Of a stretch of DNA of 64,000 nt, positions 35,875 to 46,063 are shown piece after piece. How positions within the stretch are numbered: position 1 is the first letter of the stretch; each line of letters starts with the position of its first letter. The notes under the pieces were generated by a model. That model had not been told where the DNA came from. It did not search any database and was given only the letters and a program-made list of their open reading frames with translations. The position numbers and the translations under genes are program-made. Location: positions 70,075,429-70,139,428 of the forward strand of contig OU015497.1 of assembly GCA_907164885.2 (NCBI GenBank), written 5' to 3'. The DNA is from Dolomedes plantarius. Lineage: Eukaryota > Arthropoda > Arachnida > Araneae > Dolomedidae.

Positions 35875-37821
35875 TAACTCTAGGATAGATGACCATAGAG
35901 GAAAGATGGCCAGTCTAAATATTTCCAAAATTGATAATAGATAGCAGTTTAAACTTTTTTCGTAGGAAATATTCAACGAGTTCATTCATTTGCAAGGTAC
36001 AGCTGTGTTTTTCTATTATAAAAAGTACGTGAAATTTTAATGTTTATTTAATTAGTGGTTGAATATTTTCGTGAGTTAGGTTTCTGAATTTTTTGCAATA
36101 CGCCTGCTATTTTTATTTTTATTTTTACTTTACGAACTTTTAAGGCACGTATATAATCTAATCTTTGCTTCTAAGCTTAAAACAAAGCCTTACAAAGGTG
36201 GAGTGACGTTTTAAATTGGGTGACCATCTGTCCTTCAATTTTAGGATAGATGGCTAAACGAATATTTATACTCAAGAATATTTATACTCAAAATTATACG
36301 GAGTGAGGATTTTAAACTAAATATAATTACATTTAAAATATTATATAACTTGTATGCTTATAATTATATTATTGGATATAATTGTTTCAATTTAAGTAAT
36401 ATAATATTTCAATAATAATAATAATATAATATGCCGAACGATGTTTTTACCAGTTTTTCAAGATGCCGAATAAATACATAAGGAAGTCTCATTCAAACCG
36501 AGGGACCTGGAGACAAAATGATTTGTCTAAGGCAATGGAGGCGTGCAAACGGGATCATATTCGGTAAAAGGAGTGGCTGTAGCATTTCACATTCCCGCAA
36601 GACCCGCAAGACCGTCGCCGATTGAAGACCAATAATTCCAATAAAGGCCAGCATGGGTCCTGGTCCGATATTTGGAAAGAAAACGAAGAAAGATTAGTAA
36701 AGCACATTAAACGAATGCAGAAACAAGGATTCCCATTTACTCGTTAATTCTCGCTTTTGAATCTGCCACAGAACTGGATATAAAGCCCCGTTTTAATGTT
36801 ACAAGGTAAAAGGCTGAGTATATTTGGCTAAGACTATTCCTAATTCGTCATTCTGATATATCAAACAGAAAAGCTGAAGGTAGAAGTGAAGCTATGAATC
36901 GTGAAGAGATAGATGCCTATTTGAAACTACTCCATAACACTCTTAAGGAAAATGAGTAGTTGATAAACCCTCGAACATTTTAACATGGATGAGTCCGGAT
37001 AGCAGTTGAACAATCGACCTAGCTTAGTTTTAGCGGAAAATGATGGAACTGCTCCATCACCAACAAAAGTACTTATGGTATTGCACCAGGTCCTAATGTC
37101 ACCATGACAAAAACAGTTCGAAAACGCACCAAACAGGTAGCTGTGCTTTTGACATCACCAGAAAATATTGACAAACGTCGGAAACTGTCATCCCAGAAAC
37201 AGATAAAGTTGATAAATAAGCTTAAAACCAGTAAAAAGTCTAAAATAAACGCGAGAAAAAACAAAAACCAGATTCTACAGATTTAGGGAATAGAATTTGA
37301 TGAGATAACTGTGTTGGTTGTGGAGAAGAATACAATACCACAACCAAAACTGATGACTGGATAAAATGCATAAGATGCCTGCAGTGGTCTCATGAAAAGT
37401 GTACAAACTATCAAGACCTTGCCAAAAATGTGGTAGAATTTTACAAAAAGTGAAAAGTTGAAATGTTGTTTATCCGAATTTTATTCACTCATTTTCCGAG
37501 ACAAAATTCCATCTTTACAAATTGCTATATGTCTTTCATGATTAACTATATGAAATGTGTTGTATTTTGCTATTTTAACTTCACATTTTCTTTCTTGTAT
37601 TGGATGGCCATCTCTCTTCGGCTTGAAGGAGAGATGGCCATCTGCCAGTTTAATTTCAAACTATGTTTCCAACTTTTGTTCTCATGTTTAATAATTTTTG
37701 CCCAAAATATGATGAGTATATGTATAAGAATTTAAATATGCATAAATATTTCTTGTGGTTGCATTCTAAGAATTTTTATTTCAATCTTTAAAAACTATGG
37801 CCATCTATCCTAGAGGTACCC
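35873..37821 (+). mobile_element. pogo-like transposon
   Basis: Ends are inverted: GGTAACTCTAGGATAGATGA on the left, GGGTACCTCTAGGATAGATG read from the right, both followed by CCATAG. TA flanks (35871-35872, 37822-37823). At 1949 bp it is near a normal pogo length, but its transposase lacks the DDE core. Further GATGGCCA/TGGCCATC motifs lie inside both ends. Confidence 0.88.
36463..37453 (+). pseudogene. pogo-type transposase lacking its catalytic core
   Basis: Starts MPNKYIRKSHSNRGTWRQND and goes on LSKAMEACKRD, a psq-type helix-turn-helix start typical of pogo/jerky proteins. EERLVKHIKRMQKQGFPFTR (about 36690-36745) is the CENP-B-like second DNA-binding domain. EAMNREEIDAYLKLLHNTLK follows near 36890. 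FNMDESG, one stop, then QLNNRPSLVLAE (about 36978-37040) carries the first catalytic Asp. The text then jumps to the tail (KTVRKRTKQVAVLLTSPENI, about 37107-37165), so most of the DDE domain is deleted. A Cys/His cluster ends it: CVGCGEEYN, WIKCIRCLQWSHEKC, stop at 37451-37453. Many stops and frame changes. Confidence 0.85.
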
Positions 37822-38966
37822 TATATTAAATACAACGACCAATGTTTGCAATTGATGTAAAAAAAATATATATTTAAAAAAAATCGTAACGGAAACTTTT
37901 ATAATCAAATAATGAATAAGAAAATATTCAATTTAAATCTAATAGAACATACAAAATAATATAGTAGAGTTAATATAGTACAGTTTGAGGAACATTTCTT
38001 TACTGTATTTTAATATTTTTGGATATGGAGATGAAAATTCGAAAATGATTCATTTTAAAGGAATTTTTATGATATTTCTTACGATATAATTTTATAACCC
38101 TCAAAGTATTATTTTAAATGCAAACTTGAAAAAAGTTACAAAGCGAGCTTAAAAATTTAATTTAACAAAAATCTAGGAAGAATTTATCAATAATATTTCT
38201 TTGTGCACTCCTACACTATAAGAAGAATCGCCATGCAAAATTGCAGCCCTTTAGGTCCAGCGGTTTGGTCTGTGTGGTATATGTCAGTTAGTCAGTCAGT
38301 CACTCAGTCAGTTACGGAACTGTTATATATATCTAATATATAAAAATGAATGTTTGTATCTCTGTAATTATATAGAAATCCACAGTTTAGGAGCAACGAT
38401 CGTGAAATTTTACATACAGGCGTCTTTAAAAACAGCCGAGGGTCTGAGAACTTCAAAAAATCGAAATTAATTACCGTTGATTTTTAATTAATAAAAAAAC
38501 CAACAATTTGTAAGCTGTTACACTTTGTGGAATCACCGCTCTGAATATGGCGTCCACGTTAGGGTTAGCTGAAGCGAACAGCGAGCGAAAAGATAAAAAT
38601 AAATAAAATCAAAAAGTTTCAAGTTACATATTAAGCCAGAATAATAAATGAAAATAATAATCTTTCAAGTCAGATTTATACTCTAAAAATAAATCGGATC
38701 CAACGGCATATTGACACTATCACACACGATGGAAAAATTCGAATCAAACACGCTAAGTGTCACAAGATCATTTTTAATCGCTACTGCAACCCCCCTCGCT
38801 TATGTCTTTGTGTCTATTGAAGAGTTAAAGACTAAGCTTCTATCCTGCTAACTTATTTCTAACTTAAAACTCCTCTTACTCCATAAATACATGTATATTC
38901 ACCAACCCATAGCAACTTTCCAGTAATTTTAGTACAAATATTGTCCTATTTACACAATACACTAGC

Positions 38967-39060
38967 ATGTTATTGTGGCGCATTCGGTAAGAGCGTTCAT
39001 TTACTATACTACACGAAGCGGGTTCGAATACGGATCATACAGATTTTGCTAAACCTGTAT
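38967..39060 (+). repeat. tRNA-like core inside element B
   Basis: GTGGCGCATTCGGTAAGAGC followed by GCGGGTTCGAATACGGATC and GCTAAACCTG; box A- and box B-like spacing, but no credible cloverleaf with a functional acceptor stem. Confidence 0.55.
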
Positions 39061-39061
39061 T

Positions 39062-39172
39062 TTCAGCTTTTATTTTATTATTATTTTTTATTTATTATTT
39101 TTTTATTATTTTATTTTATTTTATTATTTTTAAAAATTATTATTTTTATTTTATTTTATTTTTCATATTATT
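39062..39172. repeat. (TTATTTT)n low-complexity tract
   Basis: Nearly pure T/A with irregular TTATT and TTTTA words. The 77-codon frame 38941-39174 across it is not a gene. Confidence 0.9.
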
Positions 39173-39700
39173 AATGTGTATAACATTTCGTATACTTTTT
39201 TTTCTATGTTATTTATACTGTGTTTATTTTTTTAATGGATTTTGGTAGGTTTATTATAAATTTATGTATTTTATGTTTACTTTTCAGGAATTTTTGCTCC
39301 AATGATAAAGGCTAAATCTTATCTATGTTATTTATACTGTATTTAGTTTTTAAATTGATTTTGGTTAACAAACATTCGACAATTTGACATTTTACTTTTC
39401 AGCTTTACTTTCCTAAAGACAATTTGACATTTTTCCTTTCAGCTTTTAGTGGTTTATTATAAATGTATATATTTTATGCTTTACTTTTCAGGGTTTTTTT
39501 GCTCCAATAATGAAACGCTAAATCTAGCTGAATTCTGAAGAAATTATTGTAAATTTATGGTTTTTTATGTTGGGTTTTCTTTTATTCATGTGTATAACAT
39601 TTCACATGCTTTTATTCTATGATATTTATACTGTGTTAGTTTTTAAATTGATTTTGGTTAACAAACATTCTTAAAATCCTGGGCAACGCCGGATAAATTA

Positions 39701-39849
39701 TCACCTGTGTAGGTTGATAATTTATAAATTTTAAAACTGTTACCACATGTATATTTACAGATCCACAAGAACTTTCCAATATTTTTAATTAATAACAACT
39801 CTCGATTCACAAGCATACAGTAGATGCGCCACTATTTTAATTTTTTTGT
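39701..39849. other. unassigned sequence between elements B and C3
   Basis: Short AT-rich segment; may include the eroded end of B or the 3' part of C3. Confidence 0.4.
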
Positions 39850-40283
39850 GTCTATTTCGTTGTTATGTGACGATAAATTTATTTAAAGTACCAGATAAAG
39901 AAATCACATGATCAGCGTTTAATAAATTAAATTGCAAAAATTAATCTTTAAAAATTCACCAAAAATTAGAAAATGGAGGTAAAGATGCGAAAAGAATTTC
40001 ATTTTAAAGGAATTTTTATGATCTTTTTCGTGATATAAATTTTACAACCCTCAAATTATTATTTTAAATGCAAACTTGAAAAAAGTTACAAAAACAGATT
40101 AAAAATTTAATTTAAAAAAATCTAAGAAGAATTTTCAAAAATCTTTCTTAGTGCATCCCTACATTATAAGAAGAATCGCCATGCAAAATTTCAGTCCTTT
40201 AGGTTCAACGGTTTGGTCTGTACTTTGTATGTCAGTCAGTCAATCAGTCAGTTAGTCAGTTACGGAACTGTTTTGTATATATA
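39850..40283 (-). mobile_element. Helitron-like element C3, partial
   Basis: Shares with C2 and C1 the blocks GTGACGATAAATTTATTTAA, AGAATCGCCATGCAAAATTT, the GTCAGTCAGT tract and TTACGGAACTGTTTTGTATA. Its right edge touches the CTAG of C2 directly. Confidence 0.55.
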
Positions 40284-40356
40284 CTAGCTGAAAACCCGCG
40301 CTTCTCTACGGAGTACATTCAAATTAAATACAACGGTCAATCTATGCAATTAATGC

Positions 40357-40399
<43 letters not shown>

Positions 40400-40916
40400 A
40401 AAAAATCGTAAGGGATATTTATTTTTTTGGGTAATATCCAATCGTCTGCTGCATTAGAAAGAAAAAGAATATAATTTTTGTCTATTTAGTTGTTATGCAC
40501 GTGACGATAAATTTATTTAAAGTACCAGAAAAAGAAATCACGTGATCAACATTTAATAAATAAAATTCTAGAAATTAATCTTTAAAAATTCACCAAAAAT
40601 CAGAAAATCAAGGTTCAAAAAAGATTTCATTTTGAAGGAATTTTTATGATCTTTCTCGTGATATAAATTTTATAATCCGCAATGTATTATTTTAAATGCA
40701 AACGTAAAAAAAGTTTAAAAAACAGCTTAAAAATTTAATTTAAAAAAATCTAAGAAGAATTTTAGAAAAAATCTTTCTTAGTGCACCCCTACACTATTAG
40801 AAGAATCGCCATGCAAAATTTCAGCCCTTTAGGTCCAGCGGTTTGGTCTGTGCGTTGTATGTCAGTCAGTCAGTGAATGAATGAATGAATGAATGAATGA
40901 GTCAGTTACGGAACTG

Positions 40917-40946
<30 letters not shown>
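40284..40946 (-). mobile_element. Helitron-like element C2
   Basis: On the minus strand it ends GTAGAGAAGCGCGGGTTTTC then AGCTAG; the other edge is the TTACGGAACTGTTATATA block merging into a (TA)n tract (40918-40946). Contains (GAAT)n and GTCAGTCAGT runs near 40865-40900. No coding potential. Confidence 0.55.
40365..40393. repeat. (TA)n microsatellite in C2
   Basis: About 14 AT units at the site corresponding to the TA tract of C1. Confidence 0.9.
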
Positions 40947-40947
<1 letters not shown>

Positions 40948-40950
<3 letters not shown>

Positions 40951-41110
40951 TAACCACCGCTTATAGTGATCAGTGGTTATAAGAATCAACCGTTTATAAG
41001 AATCAATATCGCAAAAACAAAAGCAAATGTATTATTTCCATGTTAAAATTTCCGCTTTAAAGAATCAATCCACCGGTTATAAGAATCAGTTTGCAATTTT
41101 CGCCTTCCTT
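40948..41110 (+). mobile_element. end of a Tigger/pogo-like element
   Basis: Begins CAGTAACCACCGCTTATAGT after TA, followed by three GGTTATAAGAATCA-type subterminal repeats (about 40971, 40988, 41076). This is the pattern of Tigger-like termini. The opposite end and a transposase are not found, so the right boundary is approximate. Confidence 0.7.
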
Positions 41111-42252
41111 TCATTTTTCCAAAAAATGCCACTTGAACTCTCAAAAGGTACGAAATTCTTTCTTAAGTTTTTGAAAAGAAAGATTGATAAAACTTTGGGG
41201 TGGAAAACAGTCGTAAAATACATTCCTTTAGACATAACATAAGAGTTTCTCCTTATACGCTTTTGCTAAACACTGTCTTATTAGCTTTACCCAGGGGTAT
41301 CTAACCCGCCCGGGTCCGATTTCGCTTTTCTCCAGACAGGCACTCCTTTTTTCCCACCACTTACTTCCTGTTTGCGGATTTCTGGATCCTGAAACACATA
41401 AATCTTCCGCGAAGTGTCCACCATCAATTACGCAAACGGGACAGTGGATTCAGGACTTCAAACCGTGAAACGTAAACGGATCCATTTGCTGAATCAGATG
41501 AACCAGATGCTGAATCAAACGTTTCACGGTTTGATTCAGAATCAAACCGTGAAACGTAAGCTATAAAGTGAATCTTCGTCTGAGACTGTAATAAGCATAC
41601 GTCGCTAGTACACATATAGATTTGAAATATCCGATTTCTTTCTTCATTTATTCTCAAGTTATTTCTTAAGTTATTTTTTCTCCATTAGTTGTATTTTCAA
41701 AATAGTATACTAAACAGGACTCTAATATGGACCCTCGCACGTTTTTCTCAAACTCACGGAAGATAGAGCACTGTGTTGTGTCCACAGTTTAACGCGAAAA
41801 CTATGGAGGCAACACACATTTGATCAAACCAAATGGCGACTCACCCATCTCAAAAGTCTGCGTGTCCCTCTATTATAACTGTACATCCTACTTAATCATC
41901 ATTCAACTGGTCTTCCTAATAACGTTCATATTGGGAAAGAAATTAATAGATCTCTTTTAAGTATGTATTAAAAAATTGAGCAATCAATATGGTGGGTAAA
42001 AAAATAAAAAGAGGAAAAAGAAAAGAAACATTTTACAGCAATAATCTTCAAGTAGAGATAACAACATCTTATCTTCAGTGTCAGGTATACTTGAGCACTG
42101 AAACTGGAGTATAAAAAAATTTCGACACCCAACTTTTCAAGCAGAAATTTAATTTTTGAAATATTTCTCTATTTTAAATAATCTGCTAATGTTATTCAAC
42201 ACAATAAGTTAATTTGTAATGCTCATCTATACTTTGTTGCTTGAAAGATATC
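41111..42252. other. noncoding, with a palindrome
   Basis: No coding similarity. A GC-richer patch spans about 41280-41570 and includes the palindrome at 41519-41557. Confidence 0.5.
41519..41557. repeat. near-perfect palindrome, 19-bp arms
   Basis: Left arm ACGTTTCACGGTTTGATTC (41519-41537), one central A, right arm GAATCAAACCGTGAAACGT. A third copy of the right-arm core, CAAACCGTGAAACGTAAA, lies at 41459-41476. Confidence 0.95.
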
Positions 42253-42254
42253 TA

Positions 42255-42759
42255 AGAGGTTATCAAAATAATGAAAACACTGATCGTTTCTGCAGATATT
42301 TTTATTAACAAACTGCATGCCCCCCTTTGGCAAGAAAAAGAACAGGAATTTAACCGGCAATAAAGTGATAAAAGTCTTGTATATAAGGTACCGTAATTGG
42401 TTATCATTCATAACTCAACGAACGTCAAAACTGATCCGGTTGTGTTTGAGGGTGAGAAAATGACTTTACTTCTCCAAACATTTTCATAAGAAACGTTAAG
42501 ATCAGGCAATTAATGAAGCCAGTCTCCTCCTTCTCTTCAAACAGCATACTGGCACGTCTTGGTTGTGTTACGGACAGAATGTATCCTTAGAATGTTATGG
42601 CATATATGTGGTCTGTCAGAAAAGACACCTAATGTTTCAAGACTCTTAAAAACAATTATGGGTCCTCGGGAATGCCAATCTATACCAACCCACAGCATTT
42701 GTCAACCACCTCCATGCTGGTATTTTAAATGGTTTGTCCATTATTTTGATCACCCCCTC
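42255..42759. mobile_element. Tc1-like MITE
   Basis: Inverted ends AGAGGTTATCAAAATAATGA on the left and GAGGGGGTGATCAAAATAAT read from the right; TA flanks at 42253-42254 and 42760-42761. 505 bp, no transposase recognised. The GATCAAAATAATG motif is common at Tc1-type termini. Confidence 0.75.
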
Positions 42760-42761
42760 TA

Positions 42762-44319
42762 TCTATTCATTTTTACATGCTAGATGAAATCAATAATAAG
42801 TCCAGTTAAAGTACATTTCCAAGGCTAAAAATTGTTGTTCTTTAATAATTTTCTTTATTACAATCTGTCGTACTATTCAAAGAAAAAATTATTAAACACT
42901 AATCAGATTATTTTAAATTAATTCAGGTGAATGATATGGAATCTTACATCTAAGACATATTTTTTTGTACATTCTTTCTGCTTGAGAAGCGTTAGCTATA
43001 TAATAGTCCATCCTCATGTTTTGTATTCAAAATAATAAAAAAATGTGCTGGCTCCGTAAGTGCATGATAAAAAAAGGTCTCAAACATTTACAGGTTTCAA
43101 ATTTCTACATAAATATGTATAATTTCCTATAAACTTTTTTAATCTAATAAGAGATGATTTTCACATGGGTTAAGAATGTAAAGATCACAAATTATTATCA
43201 GGAATACGCAAGATCCATTGTATGAGAACTAAGAATAGACAGCTTACGAACAAAAGAAGACATCCCTAGAAAGTTCACCCAAACTATAAAAACCCACTAT
43301 ATATATTTCTTGAGGTGTACACAGAAAAAAAGTGCCTCTTATTCCAATAAACATTTAATTATAATTTTACTGTCTATCCATTGAAAAAGCATTTTAGAAT
43401 ATATTTAAACATTCTTCAAAATAACAATGTAGGTGTAGTTGATAATCATCAGTATACATGTGTAAACGTATATATTTTGGTATTTGTCCAATTGATCATA
43501 TATATTTTGGCACGTTTTTCAAACTATAGCAATATTTCTATCAGCATCCTACTCACGTATAACGATAGTTATACTCGAATGAGATAGTTTATCAAAGTAA
43601 TATTTTTCTAGTTAATTCTTCATAGGCAGACATATAGCAATTATTATTGTCTTATCAGGACATGCCGGACACACAATTATATATTAGTCTCACATGTCAT
43701 TAAGGATTTCAATATAAATTTCTTTAGATATATATTTTAAAATAAAGATAATACACACTAAATAAACAATAATACATAGTTCTCTGTAAGAAAATATATG
43801 GAATTATCCATAATATTAGATCCCAAAAGGATCAGAATAAAAAGATGCCACCTAAAACTTTCAAAGGATTGATAAACACATTCTGTTTTTAGTTTATTAC
43901 CAACTGTCTATGATGCTACACAGGAATCTTGTTACAGTAAAGCCACTGGAATGCACCATTTAAACCAAAGATATTCAATCGAATTAAGAACCTGAATTTA
44001 AGTTAAAAAATTTCCAGCCTATCTGACTTTGCATATCACTGTTTCTTTGATTATAAATTAAAGTGTAACAAGAAAATATTCTTAAAAATATTTCTTGAAA
44101 TAAATCTATCAAAATACTTCTTACCACTTAGATAAATTATGCAAATAATTGATGATGGAAAAAATATGGGATAACAGCTCTCCTGTCTAGAAATCTTCCT
44201 GTCTACGTACCAAAAATAATTTATGTGTCCCTAACGTAATACTTTTAGATACAGTTAGCCCACGAAATACTAAATATAATTAACTAAAATAGGTTTTACA
44301 TGGATTTTGCTGGTGTAGA
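42762..44319. other. AT-rich noncoding
   Basis: No gene or identified repeat on either strand. Confidence 0.55.
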
Positions 44320-44321
44320 TA

Positions 44322-45074
44322 CAGGGTTGTCATAAATATACTTTGCCGGTATATGGACCTCTAGCGGCCGTTTTTGTTCAACCGATCGAGATGATATTTC
44401 AGATATAGTTATTCAGAGATATTATCTCGGGATTTTGTGAACGGCAACAAAGTGGCGCTCACAGTTACGGTTATAGGTACAGAAACTCGAAATTTTCGAA
44501 AGGTAACGCCCACTTTTCCCATTCCCAAAATCGCGTTGGAAAGAGCGTTGGAACGGTATGTATATCACATAAAACGGACGCGTTATGCACGCACAAAAAA
44601 CAGCTCTGCGAACGGCTTACAAAAACACGATAGGGGTGCACGGAGGAAATTTGCATATGACAGAGGCAAGACACTAATCACTGATGACAACACAGATCCG
44701 ACAAAAGAAAACTTTTACTTGGATTACACATTTTCCCCATGGGGGCCCATCATCGTGTTTTTGTTGGCTGTTAGCACATCTGTTTTTTGTGCGTATATAA
44801 CGCATCCGTATTTTGTGATGCACGTTAAGTTCCAACGCTCTTTAGGGTTTTCTCATACGCTGAGCATTTCGCGACGGGAAAAAGTGGGCGTTGCCATTCG
44901 ATAATTTCCAGTTTCTATACCTATAACCGTAACAGTGAGCACCACTTTGTTGCCGTTCACAAAATCCCAAGCTCATACCTCTGAATAACTATATCTGAAA
45001 TCTCACCTCGATCTGTTGAACCTAACAGCAGCTAGAGGTCCATATATCCGCAAAGTTTTTTTATGACCACCCTG
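44322..45074. mobile_element. foldback element (MITE with ~330-bp arms)
   Basis: The two halves are inverted copies: the left starts CAGGGTTGTCATAAATA, the right read inward starts CAGGGTGGTCATAAAAA, and matching continues through GGACCTCTAGC, GTGAACGGCAACAAAGTGG, GGTTATAGGTA and ACGCACAAAAAACAG to about 44655 and 44735. Only about 80 bp lie between. TA flanks at 44320-44321 and 45075-45076. Transcribed, it would form a long hairpin. The 155-codon frame 44437-44904 is made of the two arms and is unlikely to be a gene. Confidence 0.88.
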
Positions 45075-45076
45075 TA

Positions 45077-45970
45077 GTTATATTCTTATCAGCAGTTTTT
45101 GATGTGGAAACTGGTAAATTATCTATCAACTTACTACAACATGATACTTTGGCTATATGATACTTATAAATTAGCTCATCGATATTAGTTGATATAAATT
45201 AGCATATGAATAACAGTCTCGAAGAGTTGGGATGTGGTTATAAATTAATTCCGATGTCCAAACTTTCAGCTTTTAGTAATGTGATGTATAATTCATAATG
45301 CATAATATTATAATCAGCTATAACTAAATACCTAAATGATCTTGTTAGGTAAATTTTGATATTGCGGACTAGTATGACATTAAAAATGTAACATAAGAAT
45401 TCTATACATGACAAAAACGTTCTTCATATTCTAACACTTAATACACTGTAAATCCCATTTCTACATTTCAATACACGATAAAACATTTTAAACTCGCTAT
45501 TTCCTATTCTCATCAGATACCATTCTACTTTTCTCTATGTAATAACACATTTAATAGTACCAGTTTACAATTCTAGTCGTATAATTACTATGCTAAAGAG
45601 CAACCATAGAAAACCCAAAGTGTAGAAGTAAATCTTTACGTAACTGTTGCTGTGGAATCTACATCGTAGGTCCGAAAATGGGAGAGAAACTATTCTAAAG
45701 TGCAATAAGTCACTAGTAATTTACAGGACCAATTACGGTCTTAAAGTTAAATGAACTTGAGATCGGAAAGGAGATTGCTAAGATAAATGCAGTCATTTAA
45801 GAGAAATCTTGGATTCATTGAAGAACGCAATTTGGTGTAGTCAGTTTGATTAATAAGAGATAAACTACTCGTAAGAATAAAACAACCGTAGATTTTTTAT
45901 GAAATGCATTTAATTTGCAATACGGTTAGGGTATTAGAAAAATTTTAGTAAATGTTCCTCATTAAATTAA
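45077..45970. other. AT-rich noncoding
   Basis: No feature seen. Confidence 0.55.
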
Positions 45971-45972
45971 AT

Positions 45973-45975
45973 TTG

Positions 45976-46045
<70 letters not shown>

Positions 46046-46060
46046 ACATATATATGTATA
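45973..46060. repeat. (TA)n microsatellite
   Basis: About 33 TA units followed by TATG/TACA variants. It abuts the next transposon. Confidence 0.95.
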
Positions 46061-46063
46061 TTA

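Larger units (their letters stand above)
35738..38331 (-). mobile_element. Helitron-like element C1, interrupted by a pogo element
   Basis: The left edge (CTATCGGAATACCCGTACTTTG, then CTACGGAGTACATTC) matches the edge of C2 at 40284. The right part (37822-38331) matches C3 and C2, with GAATCGCCATGCAAAATT, GGTTTGGTCTGTG, a GTCAGTCAGT tract and TTACGGAACTGTTATATA. On the minus strand the 3' edge has a CCGTA...TACGG hairpin before GATAG, recalling Helitron 3' ends, but a clean TC start is hidden by TA repeats. A pogo element occupies the middle. Confidence 0.5.
38332..39700 (+). mobile_element. Helitron-like nonautonomous element B
   Basis: Starts TCTAATATATAAAAATGAATG after an A. The start, the AACGATCGTGAAATTT block, the tRNA-like core and the end region (TTCTTAAAATCCTGGGCAAC, then GCCGG) match element A in inverted orientation. 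The 3' terminus is eroded: the GC-rich hairpin is present near 39680, but a CTAG end is not. A TTATTTT-rich low-complexity tract expanded in its centre makes it longer than element A. Confidence 0.65.

Noticed and set aside
38967..39060. Possible tRNA gene
   Set aside because: Box-like motifs are present, but no credible cloverleaf or acceptor stem; the same block is repeated in element A, so it is repeat-borne.
41280..41320. CAGGGGTATCTAACCCGC as a possible hAT end
   Set aside because: No matching opposite end or 8-bp duplication found.
44437..44904. 155-codon open frame
   Set aside because: It lies wholly in a foldback element and is built from its two inverted arms; no recognisable domain.
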